Shown here piece by piece: positions 26,426-34,214 of a DNA stretch of 53,374 bases; the first letter of the stretch is position 1, and each line of letters opens with the position of its first letter. The notes under the pieces were generated by a model that was given only the letters and a program-made list of their open reading frames with translations, was not told the DNA's origin and ran no database searches. The stretch spans positions 1 through 53,374 of the forward strand of contig QIFC01000015.1 in the NCBI GenBank assembly GCA_003228685.1, in the 5' to 3' direction. The stretch is from Chloroflexota bacterium (GTDB taxonomy: Bacteria; Chloroflexota; Dehalococcoidia; DSTF01; RBG-16-68-14). The translations under genes were made by a program, and so were the position numbers.

Positions 26426-27025
26426 GTGGAGAAGGTTAGGGGGCTGTTAGGCCGCTCGGCTCGCAATGAGCAGGGCATCACAGGCCTGGAGACAGCCATC
26501 ATCCTGATCGCCTTCGTGGTCGTAGCGACCATCTTCGCCTTCGTTGTGCTGACAACTGGTGTTTTCAGCGCTGAGCGAGGGAAAGAGACGGTGTTCGCCG
26601 GCCTGGAGAAGGCACGGGGTAGCATGGAGATTCGCGGCGGCATTGTGGTGACAGCCACGGGTACGACCCTGGCGGTCAATAATATCCAGTTCGCGGTCGC
26701 CACGAGTGCCGGCGGCGAGCCGGTGCCGCTCAACCCGAGTGGTACGACCAACCGAACGGTTCTGGCATATCGCGATGACAACATCGTAGACAACGATGTG
26801 GCGTTCACGGTGACCAACATCGTTGGTGATAGTGACACGCTGTTGGAGCCCGGCGAGCTGAAGCTCGTCACGATCGACGCCTCCTCAGGAGGGGACATTT
26901 CGCCTGACCCAAGCCTGGACCCGAATGAGAGGTTCACGATCGAGGTGCAGACGCCGGTTGGCGCGACCTTGGACATCACGCGTACGCTCCCGGCTGAGCT
27001 ACGCACCGTGATGCAGCTGCACTAG
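26426..27025 (+). CDS. arlB: Archaellin-like filament subunit
   Basis: This 199-residue protein has a class III signal: a short basic leader (residues 1-17, ending NEQG), then ITGLETAIILIAFVVVATIFAFVVL as the hydrophobic assembly helix. Cleavage after Gly17 leaves Glu at +5. The rest is a beta-rich head (ATGTTLAVNNIQFAVAT, DVAFTVTNIVGDSDTLLEPGELKLVTID) as in archaellins. It should polymerise into the external filament after processing by a prepilin/prearchaellin peptidase, which is not in the window. GTG 26426 has AAGGAGG six bases upstream. Only one archaellin gene is present, followed by a strong hairpin. Confidence 0.85.
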   Translation: MEKVRGLLGRSARNEQGITGLETAIILIAFVVVATIFAFVVLTTGVFSAERGKETVFAGLEKARGSMEIRGGIVVTATGTTLAVNNIQFAVATSAGGEPVPLNPSGTTNRTVLAYRDDNIVDNDVAFTVTNIVGDSDTLLEPGELKLVTIDASSGGDISPDPSLDPNERFTIEVQTPVGATLDITRTLPAELRTVMQLH

Positions 27026-27050
27026 ACAAGCGCAGCTAAAGAACCATGAA

Positions 27051-27086
27051 GGGAGCGGGCGAGCGTCAGTGGCGCTGCCCGCTCCC
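27051..27086 (+). terminator. Strong hairpin between archaellin and arlCDE
   Basis: GGGAGCGGGC (27051-27060) pairs perfectly with GCCCGCTCCC (27077-27086), and inside it AGCG pairs with CGCT. There is no U-tract (ATAGCACTC follows). It may be a partial terminator or a 3' stabiliser giving more archaellin message than motor message. Confidence 0.6.
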
Positions 27087-27113
27087 ATAGCACTCTGAGA
27101 AGGCACGGATGTC

Positions 27114-28127
27114 ATGGAACTGACAAACCAGGTGGCCACTCTCCAGGACGAGGTCAAGCTCTTGAAGGGCGAGATCAAGTCGATCCTAAAGGAGATCCGG
27201 ACCGCTGTCTTGTCACAGGACAATCCGTTTTCCGTGGGCGTGGAGGCTGTACAGATGCCAAGCGACAACGGCGGCGCCTCACCGCCGGCGCAGGAATCAG
27301 CTATGCCAGCAAACGAGCCCGTCCTTCAGATACCACCTACACCTCAGGTCGCGGCTACACCTATTGCGCCCGCACCCATTGTGCCGGCACCCCAGCCGGC
27401 GCCCACATTTCAGGTACCGGCCACACCTCAGCCCGCGCCCGCAATTCAGGCTCCCTCCCCCATGCTGAATCCGGGAGGGGCGCCGGTGGCTCCAGCCTGG
27501 GCCGGGCCTGTGCCAGCGTCCCAGCCAGCACCGGCACCGTTCACACCGTCGGCTGCGCCGGCATCTTTGGCTCCACCTCCAAGACAGGCAGAGCCTGCGG
27601 GACCGGCATCGGATCCTGTGACGCCCCCGAAAAGCAAGCAGCGTGCCGAAGCGGCTGAACCGCTGGAGGATGACGAAACAGAGGCGCTGGAGGACGAGGA
27701 GATGCCCGCCAACGAGCCAATACCGATCCGGCCTGCTGAAGAGCAGGTCCGGCCTGCCAAACAGAGGGATGAGCAATCGCTAGACGATGCGGCGCCCGAT
27801 GCGGCGCCCGTCAGGGAGCGGCCTTCTTGGAGCTTGCCCACGATCGCAGGGCTGGCGGTCTGGGCGGAAGATGCGCTGGTAGCGCTAGGGCCGCGCCGGT
27901 TCCAGTTCGTGCTGGAGCTGGCGACGTTCGCGGAACTGCTCTCGAGCGATGCGCGAGAGGTGCTCGCGAGCCTGATCGACGCGGACACGCTGAGCCACGA
28001 AGCCGAGCGTCCGCTCAACGTCAACGAGTGTCTTGTGGTGCTGCGCCAGCTTGAGGCGATTGTGCATGGTGAGAAGGTGATCAAGCTGCCGCGACGCCGG
28101 GGAATCCGGCATCGCCGCATGCGGTAG
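27114..28127 (+). CDS. ArlCDE-like archaellum cytosolic protein with Pro/Ala-rich linker
   Basis: This 337-residue protein has three parts. An N-terminal coiled coil (ELTNQVATLQDEVKLLKGEIKSILKEIR, residues 2-29) is followed by a long Pro/Ala/Gln-rich low-complexity linker (about 60-185) with an acidic stretch. The C-terminal helical domain (about 250-320) reads TIAGLAVWAEDALVALGPRRFQFVLELATFAELLSSDAREVL. The last part resembles the conserved FlaD/FlaE domain (WLEYL...VG...L..L.YY.....I...V). In archaea these proteins link the motor to chemotaxis signals in the cytoplasm. Position between archaellin and arlF agrees. The assignment of the C-terminal domain is by pattern, not by search. Confidence 0.65.
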   Translation: MELTNQVATLQDEVKLLKGEIKSILKEIRTAVLSQDNPFSVGVEAVQMPSDNGGASPPAQESAMPANEPVLQIPPTPQVAATPIAPAPIVPAPQPAPTFQVPATPQPAPAIQAPSPMLNPGGAPVAPAWAGPVPASQPAPAPFTPSAAPASLAPPPRQAEPAGPASDPVTPPKSKQRAEAAEPLEDDETEALEDEEMPANEPIPIRPAEEQVRPAKQRDEQSLDDAAPDAAPVRERPSWSLPTIAGLAVWAEDALVALGPRRFQFVLELATFAELLSSDAREVLASLIDADTLSHEAERPLNVNECLVVLRQLEAIVHGEKVIKLPRRRGIRHRRMR

Positions 28128-28155
28128 AGAGGCGCCGGGTTAAGGAGGACCAGCC

Positions 28156-28632
28156 ATAGAGAAGTCTATCTCCACGCTATTGCTCACGATAGCCGCCATC
28201 GTCGCGATCGGTGCGGTTATTGCCGCGTTGATGCCGGCGATTAGCCGAGCGGGTAATGCGCTTGTGACGTCCGCCAACGTAGCGGACGACAGGCTGAGCA
28301 GCCGCGTGGAGATCATCCATGCAACAGGACAGGACGCTGCGACGGTGTCCGAGGCATGGGTGAAGAACACGGGCGCGATCCGCATCGACGCGATCACGAA
28401 GTCGGACGTCTTCTTCGGTCCGGAAACCGACTTCCAGCGCATCACGTACGGAGGGTCCGGCTGTTCGGCTCCGTGCTGGGAGTACGAGCTGGAGAACGAT
28501 ACTGAATGGAATCCGACGGCGACGTTGCGTATCACAATCAATCTCTCGGCTGCGCTGGCGGCCGGCAACACCTACTACGTGAAGGTGGTCGCGGCGAATG
28601 GGGTAGAGGACTCCAGGTTCTTCACGTTGTGA
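28156..28632 (+). CDS. arlF: ArlF-like archaellum stator protein
   Basis: This 158-residue protein has an N-terminal membrane helix (EKSISTLLLTIAAIVAIGAVIAALMP) and a beta-sandwich with VEIIHATGQDAATVSEAWVKNTGAIRID, the ArlF pattern of a stator component that binds the envelope outside the membrane. No ATG, GTG or usable TTG start fits. AGGAGG (28143-28148) lies seven bases before ATA at 28156, an in-frame stop lies at 28141, and the only TTG (28180) has no ribosome site. An AUA start, or an ATG to ATA change in the assembly, is therefore proposed. It is 12 bases before arlG. Confidence 0.75.
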   Translation: MEKSISTLLLTIAAIVAIGAVIAALMPAISRAGNALVTSANVADDRLSSRVEIIHATGQDAATVSEAWVKNTGAIRIDAITKSDVFFGPETDFQRITYGGSGCSAPCWEYELENDTEWNPTATLRITINLSAALAAGNTYYVKVVAANGVEDSRFFTL

Positions 28633-28644
28633 TAGAGCGTTCGC

Positions 28645-29697
28645 ATGGATAGCATCCTGCCATCTCTCATCGGCGTGACGATTCTTGTCGTCGCTTCGTT
28701 GGTCATCGGCCGCAGCAGCTTCAACTCGTTCCAGGTCCTTGGCGATTCTTGGCAGGACGCGGAGGAGCGGAGTGTTGAACGGGTGCGCAGCGACATCTCG
28801 ATGACTTCGATCGTCGCGAATGGTTCGTTTTCGGGCACGAGCGATATTCCTGTCCTGTTCTCGGCGACGAGCGATCCCGGCGACTATGTACAGACGTCTG
28901 ATGGTCAGCTCACGGTGTTCATGGTTAACCAGGACGTTTCCGACTGGATCCGCGTAGATGACATCTCGGTCACCATCACAACCTCGTCGGGCAGCACGGT
29001 CTATGACTTCAGCGGCATTACGAACCCGTCCGCGACCCACACGGCAGAGGACGGCGAGATCGACGTCTCCGACGCAGTCATCAAGGACGGCACGTTTGGC
29101 GCTCGGCGAAACACGATTGGTGGGTGGAACAACTGGGGAGAGGCTTCGACGGGCGAGTATGGCAACCTGATAGGCTCGGACGACTCGTACTACCAGACAG
29201 CGGACCCAGGCAATGGCGACAACGCAGCGATGATCTTCGAGTTCGTCATTGCCGAAGCGCCGGCCACGATCACGCAGATAGACGTGACCACTGAGGTGGC
29301 GCAGGGTAACAATCAGGACGCGATGTTCTTGTACCTGTGGAACTATACGACGAGTTCGTACGCCGTCTGCTGCACGGACATTGATTTTACGATCCAAAAC
29401 GACGGGGCGACCGCCGTTGTCGACTTCTCACAGATGGACGTTGTCGTGCAGTACACGCTGGCGAGCAATACGTACGCAGATTACGGAGTGTTTACGCTGT
29501 CGTCTTCGCCGCAGCCTTCAGACACATGGCGCGCTATTTCGATCTCGAATGACGTGATCGATCCGCGTGTGTTGAACACGGGCGAAAGTCTGAACGGCAC
29601 ACTGCGCGTGTTTCCGGCGGTAGGTACGGGAACGAGCAACTGGCTCCAAGTGACGACCGAGCTTGGCATCTCAGCTTCGTCGTTTTTCACGAACTAG
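28645..29697 (+). CDS. arlG: ArlG-like archaellum stator protein with inserted domain
   Basis: This 350-residue protein has an N-terminal membrane helix (SLIGVTILVVASLVIG) and ArlG-type beta-sandwich ends (DGQLTVFMVNQDVSDWIRVDDISVTI, and a final NWLQVTTELGISASSFFTN). Archaeal ArlG is about 150 residues. Here about 165 residues are inserted (roughly 145-270), with NLIGSDDSYYQTAD, FEFVIAEAPATITQIDVTTE and MFLYLWNYTTSSY. That pattern is seen in beta-sandwich modules of bacterial surface proteins. ArlF/ArlG form the extracytoplasmic stator; the insert may reach wall or outer layers of a bacterial envelope. Confidence 0.7.
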   Translation: MDSILPSLIGVTILVVASLVIGRSSFNSFQVLGDSWQDAEERSVERVRSDISMTSIVANGSFSGTSDIPVLFSATSDPGDYVQTSDGQLTVFMVNQDVSDWIRVDDISVTITTSSGSTVYDFSGITNPSATHTAEDGEIDVSDAVIKDGTFGARRNTIGGWNNWGEASTGEYGNLIGSDDSYYQTADPGNGDNAAMIFEFVIAEAPATITQIDVTTEVAQGNNQDAMFLYLWNYTTSSYAVCCTDIDFTIQNDGATAVVDFSQMDVVVQYTLASNTYADYGVFTLSSSPQPSDTWRAISISNDVIDPRVLNTGESLNGTLRVFPAVGTGTSNWLQVTTELGISASSFFTN

Positions 29698-29706
29698 GAG
29701 GTCATG

Positions 29707-30432
29707 ATGGTCGCGAATCCGGCAGCAGGCGGTCGAACCAAGCGTGCGGTCAGCACGGGCAACATCGAACTGGACAAGAAGATGGGTGGCGGGATCCCTG
29801 AAGGGTCGCTCACGCTCATCGAGGGTCAGTCCGATTCGGGTAAGAGCGTGCTCGTGCAGCAGCTGACGTGGGGTGCCTTGCGGGACGGCATGCGGGTGTT
29901 GTTCTACACGACTGAGAACACGACGCGCAGCCTGCTGAATCAGATGCAGGACCTGGGCCTGGATGTGGAGGACCAGTTCCTGCTGGGCAAGCTCAGCATC
30001 TTTCCGGTACCGCAGGCGTTCGATGAGGAGCAGTCGCGGCAGGTTCTCCAGATGTTGCGCAGGCACATCGCTCAGCAGCAAGAGAACATCGACATTGTGA
30101 TCATCGATTCGCTCACCACGTTCGTCTCGCATGTGGAGGACAAGGAGACATTGATCTTCTTCACCCTCTGTAAGGAGTTCTGCGACCTGAACAAGACCAT
30201 CATGTTCACGCTCCACTCCTTCGCGTTTAACGAGCAGATGTTCACGCGCCTCCGTTCCATTTGCGACGCTCACTTGAAATTGCGAGTGGAAGAGATCGGC
30301 GATCAACTTGTGAAGGCGCTGGAGGTTGCGAAGATCCGTGGCGCGGAAAAGAGCACCGGCAATGTGATCAGCTTTGATGTGGAACCCAACCTTGGCATGC
30401 GGATCGTGCCGATTACTAAGGCGCAGGCGTAA
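29707..30432 (+). CDS. arlH: ArlH, KaiC-like archaellum ATP-binding protein
   Basis: This 241-residue RecA/KaiC-fold protein has a Walker A motif GQSDSGKSV (about residues 39-47) and a Walker B motif IDIVIIDSLT followed by TFVSHVEDKE. It opens with STGNIELDKKMGGGIPEGS, the KaiC/FlaH entry motif. ArlH binds ATP and docks on ArlI as a switch in motor assembly at the cytoplasmic face. ATG 29707 is preferred over 29704 because AGGAGG (29696-29701) is then five bases upstream instead of two. It is immediately followed by arlI. Confidence 0.9.
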   Translation: MVANPAAGGRTKRAVSTGNIELDKKMGGGIPEGSLTLIEGQSDSGKSVLVQQLTWGALRDGMRVLFYTTENTTRSLLNQMQDLGLDVEDQFLLGKLSIFPVPQAFDEEQSRQVLQMLRRHIAQQQENIDIVIIDSLTTFVSHVEDKETLIFFTLCKEFCDLNKTIMFTLHSFAFNEQMFTRLRSICDAHLKLRVEEIGDQLVKALEVAKIRGAEKSTGNVISFDVEPNLGMRIVPITKAQA

Positions 30433-30443
30433 GAGGAATATCG

Positions 30444-32186
30444 ATGGCGCTGCCTTTTCCTGTCGAAACCGAGTCCGAGGACTGTAGCTCGGCGTGCTCG
30501 GTACGCAGCCTGCTTCCTGATGATCTGCAGAAGATCTCGGCGGACGTTCCGCACTTGATGCACTACCTGCACCAGGTGCCGATCAAGGACATGGGCGTGC
30601 CGGAGTACTATGAGACGTGCGAGCGCAAGCTGGCGGACATTGAACAGAAGAACCTGATCTACCGTGTGGACGATAGCCTCTTCGTGCACATCTTCGCGGA
30701 CCCTGAGGACGCGCGCGATTTCTACATCTCGATCGAGCCGGCGATGCTCGAAAACATCAGGTTCATCCTTGAGGACATGGAACAGCGCCTGCTCGATTAC
30801 GTTGAGGAGCTGTCCGCTGCTGAGACAGAAGAGGACAAGGCGGTGGTCCTCCTGCGCGCCGTGGACGAGAACACGGTGGTGGTTGATGGAGACGGCAGCG
30901 AAGGCAAGGCCGGCTCGTCGAAGAAGGGCAAGGGCCTGCTGGGCTTCTTCTCGAAGTCATCGTCCGCTCCCAGCGGCCCTATCAACGTCACACAGGCCCA
31001 GCAGGCTGCCTTGAAGTACATTCTTGTCCGCGACAAGCTGCGCATGGGCGCGCTAGAGCCGCTCCTGCAGGACGTGAACATTGAGGACATCAGTTGCAGC
31101 GGCCTGGGCTCGCTTTTCATTGAGCACAAGGTGTTCGATGGCCTGAAGAGCAATATCTCGTTCGAAGAGCACGAAGTCCTCGACGACTTTGTGCTTCGCC
31201 TAGCGGAGCGGATCGGAAAGCCGGTGACGTATCGCTCGCCGATCGTCGACGCGACGCTGCTCGATGGCTCGCGTATCAACATCGTCTTCGGGTCGGACGT
31301 CTCGAGGTCGGGCAGCAACTTCACCATACGAAAGTTTCAATCGACACCGATCAGCTTGGTTGACCTGATCAACTTCGGTGCGGTCGACTTTACGCTCGCG
31401 GCGTACCTCTCGATGATGGCCGCGGAGGGCATGAACATTTTCGTCTCTGGCGAGACAGCGTCTGGAAAGACGACGCTGCTGAACGCGCTTGCGGCGTTCG
31501 TTCCGCCCGATTCGAAGATCGTCAGTATTGAGGACACGCCCGAGTTCCAAGTCCCTCACCCGAACTGGATCCGTGAGGTGGTGCGAGGCTCGCTGTCGGC
31601 GGACGACGGCGGCGTGACAATGTTTAGCCTCCTCAAGGCCGCCCTGCGTCAACGCCCGAACCTGATCGTGATCGGTGAGATTCGTGGTGAGGAGGGGCTG
31701 ATCGCGTTCCAAGCGATGCAGACGGGCCACCCCGTGATGGCGACGTTCCACGCGTCGACGGTGGAGAAGCTGATCCAGCGTCTCACGGGTAGCCCGATCA
31801 ACGTGCCGAAGGTGTACGTCGATAACCTCAACGTTGCTGTCATCGCGAGCGCGGTGCGGCTGCCGAACGGCAAGCCCGGCCGCCGGATCGTTAGCGTCAA
31901 CGAGCTTGTGGGCTACGACAAGGCGAGCGATTCGTTCGCGTTTGTCGAATCGTTTCGCTGGAACTCGGCTACCGACGTGCATGAGTTCACGGGCAACTTG
32001 AACAGCTATCTGTTAGAGAACCAATTGGCGCCCAAGCGCGGATACTCCCCGGAAAACAAGCGCGCCATCTACCAGGACCTGCAACGAAGGGCTTCGCTCT
32101 TCGAACGGCTACGGGATCAAGGAGTCACGGACTTCAATGAGCTCTATCGAGTCTTCGCCAAAGCTCAACGAGAAGGACTCGTCTGA
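30444..32186 (+). CDS. arlI: ArlI, archaellum assembly and rotation ATPase
   Basis: This 580-residue secretion-superfamily ATPase has Walker A GETASGKTTLLNAL (about residues 335-348), Asp-box-like IVSIEDTPEF, and Walker B LIVIGEIRGEEG (about 406-417). The His-box TGHPVMATFHAST follows. The N-terminal domain includes a flexible, Lys/Gly/Ser-rich insertion (about 145-175) not common in archaeal ArlI. It powers both filament assembly and rotation with ArlJ at the membrane. The last 50 bases overlap arlJ in another frame, indicating tight coupling. Confidence 0.92.
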   Translation: MALPFPVETESEDCSSACSVRSLLPDDLQKISADVPHLMHYLHQVPIKDMGVPEYYETCERKLADIEQKNLIYRVDDSLFVHIFADPEDARDFYISIEPAMLENIRFILEDMEQRLLDYVEELSAAETEEDKAVVLLRAVDENTVVVDGDGSEGKAGSSKKGKGLLGFFSKSSSAPSGPINVTQAQQAALKYILVRDKLRMGALEPLLQDVNIEDISCSGLGSLFIEHKVFDGLKSNISFEEHEVLDDFVLRLAERIGKPVTYRSPIVDATLLDGSRINIVFGSDVSRSGSNFTIRKFQSTPISLVDLINFGAVDFTLAAYLSMMAAEGMNIFVSGETASGKTTLLNALAAFVPPDSKIVSIEDTPEFQVPHPNWIREVVRGSLSADDGGVTMFSLLKAALRQRPNLIVIGEIRGEEGLIAFQAMQTGHPVMATFHASTVEKLIQRLTGSPINVPKVYVDNLNVAVIASAVRLPNGKPGRRIVSVNELVGYDKASDSFAFVESFRWNSATDVHEFTGNLNSYLLENQLAPKRGYSPENKRAIYQDLQRRASLFERLRDQGVTDFNELYRVFAKAQREGLV

Positions 32187-33747
32187 GGTCAAGGTCCCGA
32201 AGGATGCCGGCAAGGCCGGCATCCTTCAAGGGATCGATTTCGACGGGTTGATGAGTCGTGACTCCATTGATTACGACTTACTGTCTCAACTCACCCACAT
32301 GTCGGCCGTCGCAACGTCGGGGATGTCGCGCGTCGATCTGTTCGCCGGCACGGCCGGCCTCTCCTACAGCACTGCGAAATTCTTCCGGCAGGTGCACCTC
32401 GTCGCTCAGCGGCTGAACTATGACTACTCGCGCGCTTGTGAGGTAGTGGCGGACCGAGTGAAGGAGAACAGCGTGCGCGACTTGCTCTTGCACTTCGCCA
32501 CCTCACTCTCGTCGGGCGAGACTGAGGAGCACTTCCTGCTGCGTGAATCCGAGCTGCAGCGCGAGACGTACGGCAAGGAATACGAGCGGAAAGTCGAGTC
32601 GCTCCAGAAGTGGTCCGATGCCTACGTTGCGCTGATGGTTTCTGCGACGCTGGTTGTTGTCATCTCGATGGTTTCGATGATGATCTATCCGTTCAGTCCG
32701 ATGACGATTATCGGGCTGACCGGGCTGATGGTCTGTGTGACGTTCGTTGGGGGATGGCTCATCTTCACAGTGGCGCCGATTGAAGTAAAGACGCACACGC
32801 TCAAACATAGATCGGCCGCTCAAGATCGCCTCGGGCAGTTGGCGAAAGTGTTGATCCCGATGGCGATGATCGCTGGGTTCGCGGTTGCGTACCTGTTCAG
32901 CCTGGGGTTCGGGCTTATCCTCGCCGCCATACTGATCGCGCCGGTGGGATTTCTAGCAATGAAGGATGACTGGAAGCTGGACTCGTACGACCGAGACATC
33001 GCGACGTTTATACGCGCCCTCGGTGGTGTGATGAATTCGGCGGGCATCACTGCGACGGATGCGTTGAGCCGGCTCAACCGGCGTTCACTGGCATCCTTGG
33101 AGCCTGCTGTGGGCAGGCTCCACACACGATTACAGAACGGCATTGCTCCTGACCTCTGCTGGCTGCGACTGGCCGCCGAAACGGGCAGCGACCTTGTTTC
33201 GCGATGTGTCCGCGTGTTTTGGGACGGCGTTCGCGCGGGCGGCGATACGGAGAAAGTCTCCACGCTTGCGTCTGACTTTGCCCTGAAGATCTGGCTGCTG
33301 CGCGCCGACAGGAAGCTCGTGGCGACGACGTTCAGTTTCGTGGCCGTGCCGATGCACGCCGTGTTGATAGGAATCCTGCTGTTCATCACGGAGGTCGTCC
33401 AGGTCTTCGGAGGACAGATTAGCGAGGTACAGGACGCGAGCCTGCAAGGCGGAGTTGCCGCGGAAGCGGGAGTGAGCGACGCGCTCGTGTTCCAGTTCGG
33501 CTCGTTGGAATTCGTTCCCGTCTTCGTCGCGACAGTCGCAATGATGCTGACGGCCTCGAACTCGTTCGCGCCCTACGCCGCGACGGGCGGCCATCGCTAC
33601 AAGCTCTGCTTCTACGCGGCGATCATGATGGCGATCTCCGGCGTAGCGTTCCTGGTCGTGCCGTACATGGTCCAGGCCGTGTTCGAGAATATCTCTTCCA
33701 ACCCGGGGGCGTTGGGTTCGGTCGATGGTACTGGGGTAGGAGGATAG
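32137..33747 (+). CDS. arlJ: ArlJ, archaellum polytopic membrane platform
   Basis: This 536-residue TadC/GspF-superfamily protein has two T2SSF-like cytoplasmic domains (around residues 90-150 and 285-380, the second with IATFIRALGGVMNSAGITATDALSRL) and about eight or nine membrane helices. The motif RALGGVMNSAG is typical of FlaJ/TadC proteins. It is the platform on which ArlI acts. ATG 32137 gives a 50-base overlap with arlI; a later ATG at 32251 is a possible alternative. A loop between the late helices (GGQISEVQDASLQGGVAAEAG) faces outward. Confidence 0.9.
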   Translation: MSSIESSPKLNEKDSSEVKVPKDAGKAGILQGIDFDGLMSRDSIDYDLLSQLTHMSAVATSGMSRVDLFAGTAGLSYSTAKFFRQVHLVAQRLNYDYSRACEVVADRVKENSVRDLLLHFATSLSSGETEEHFLLRESELQRETYGKEYERKVESLQKWSDAYVALMVSATLVVVISMVSMMIYPFSPMTIIGLTGLMVCVTFVGGWLIFTVAPIEVKTHTLKHRSAAQDRLGQLAKVLIPMAMIAGFAVAYLFSLGFGLILAAILIAPVGFLAMKDDWKLDSYDRDIATFIRALGGVMNSAGITATDALSRLNRRSLASLEPAVGRLHTRLQNGIAPDLCWLRLAAETGSDLVSRCVRVFWDGVRAGGDTEKVSTLASDFALKIWLLRADRKLVATTFSFVAVPMHAVLIGILLFITEVVQVFGGQISEVQDASLQGGVAAEAGVSDALVFQFGSLEFVPVFVATVAMMLTASNSFAPYAATGGHRYKLCFYAAIMMAISGVAFLVVPYMVQAVFENISSNPGALGSVDGTGVGG

Positions 33748-33752
33748 TTCAG

Positions 33753-34205
33753 ATGCCACTATTTGGGTCCAAGAAGAAGAAGGAGCAAGGCGCCGATATC
33801 GAAGCACCAGAAGAGGATGGACTCTTCATGGCCCGGGGTTCTGATCAGCCGGACCCGGAGGCAGCCACTGAATCCTCTTTGGACGACGAGGACAGCGAGT
33901 CCGATCCGGCCGTATTGACCGAAGACGATGCGCCGGACTTGTCCGTGCTGGATGGCGACTCGGAAGAGACGCAGGAGTCGGGAGAGACGCCTGCTGAGAC
34001 ACCTACCGCTGCGGCTGAAAAAGAGGACGAATCAAGCGCAGCCGATCTGATGTCAGCATTCCAAGATGACGAAACGCATGGTGATCTTGCGGACATCACG
34101 AAGGACCTCGAAGAAGTCCCGATGGCCGATTTGCTGGCGGAGTTGCGCGAGATTAGGACAACGTTGCCTCCAGAGGCGCTCGGGACTGGTGAGGACGTGG
34201 CCTAG
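33753..34205 (+). CDS. Acidic archaellum-locus protein, function unknown
   Basis: This 150-residue protein was not recognised. It has a basic start (MPLFGSKKKKEQG), a long, very acidic, probably disordered middle (residues 15-110, rich in Asp, Glu, Ser), and a C-terminal amphipathic helix (DITKDLEEVPMADLLAELREIR). There is no signal peptide or membrane segment, so it should be cytoplasmic. It starts five bases after arlJ with a strong ribosome site (AGGAGG) and ends nine bases before the murein hydrolase. It may be a motor-associated adaptor, for example replacing archaeal CheF/ArlC-type proteins; this is inference from position. Confidence 0.7.
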   Translation: MPLFGSKKKKEQGADIEAPEEDGLFMARGSDQPDPEAATESSLDDEDSESDPAVLTEDDAPDLSVLDGDSEETQESGETPAETPTAAAEKEDESSAADLMSAFQDDETHGDLADITKDLEEVPMADLLAELREIRTTLPPEALGTGEDVA

Positions 34206-34214
34206 CAGGTAACG

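Noticed and set aside
28177..29397. 406-codon open frame antisense to arlF/arlG
   Set aside because: Arg/Asp/Val-rich mirror frame without domain features; arlF and arlG are supported by motif and order.
26426..33747. Interpretation of the arl run as a Tad or type II/IV pilus locus
   Set aside because: ArlH (KaiC-like) and the ArlF/ArlG stator pair exist only in archaellum-type systems; there is no CpaA-F, PilM-Q or secretin gene.
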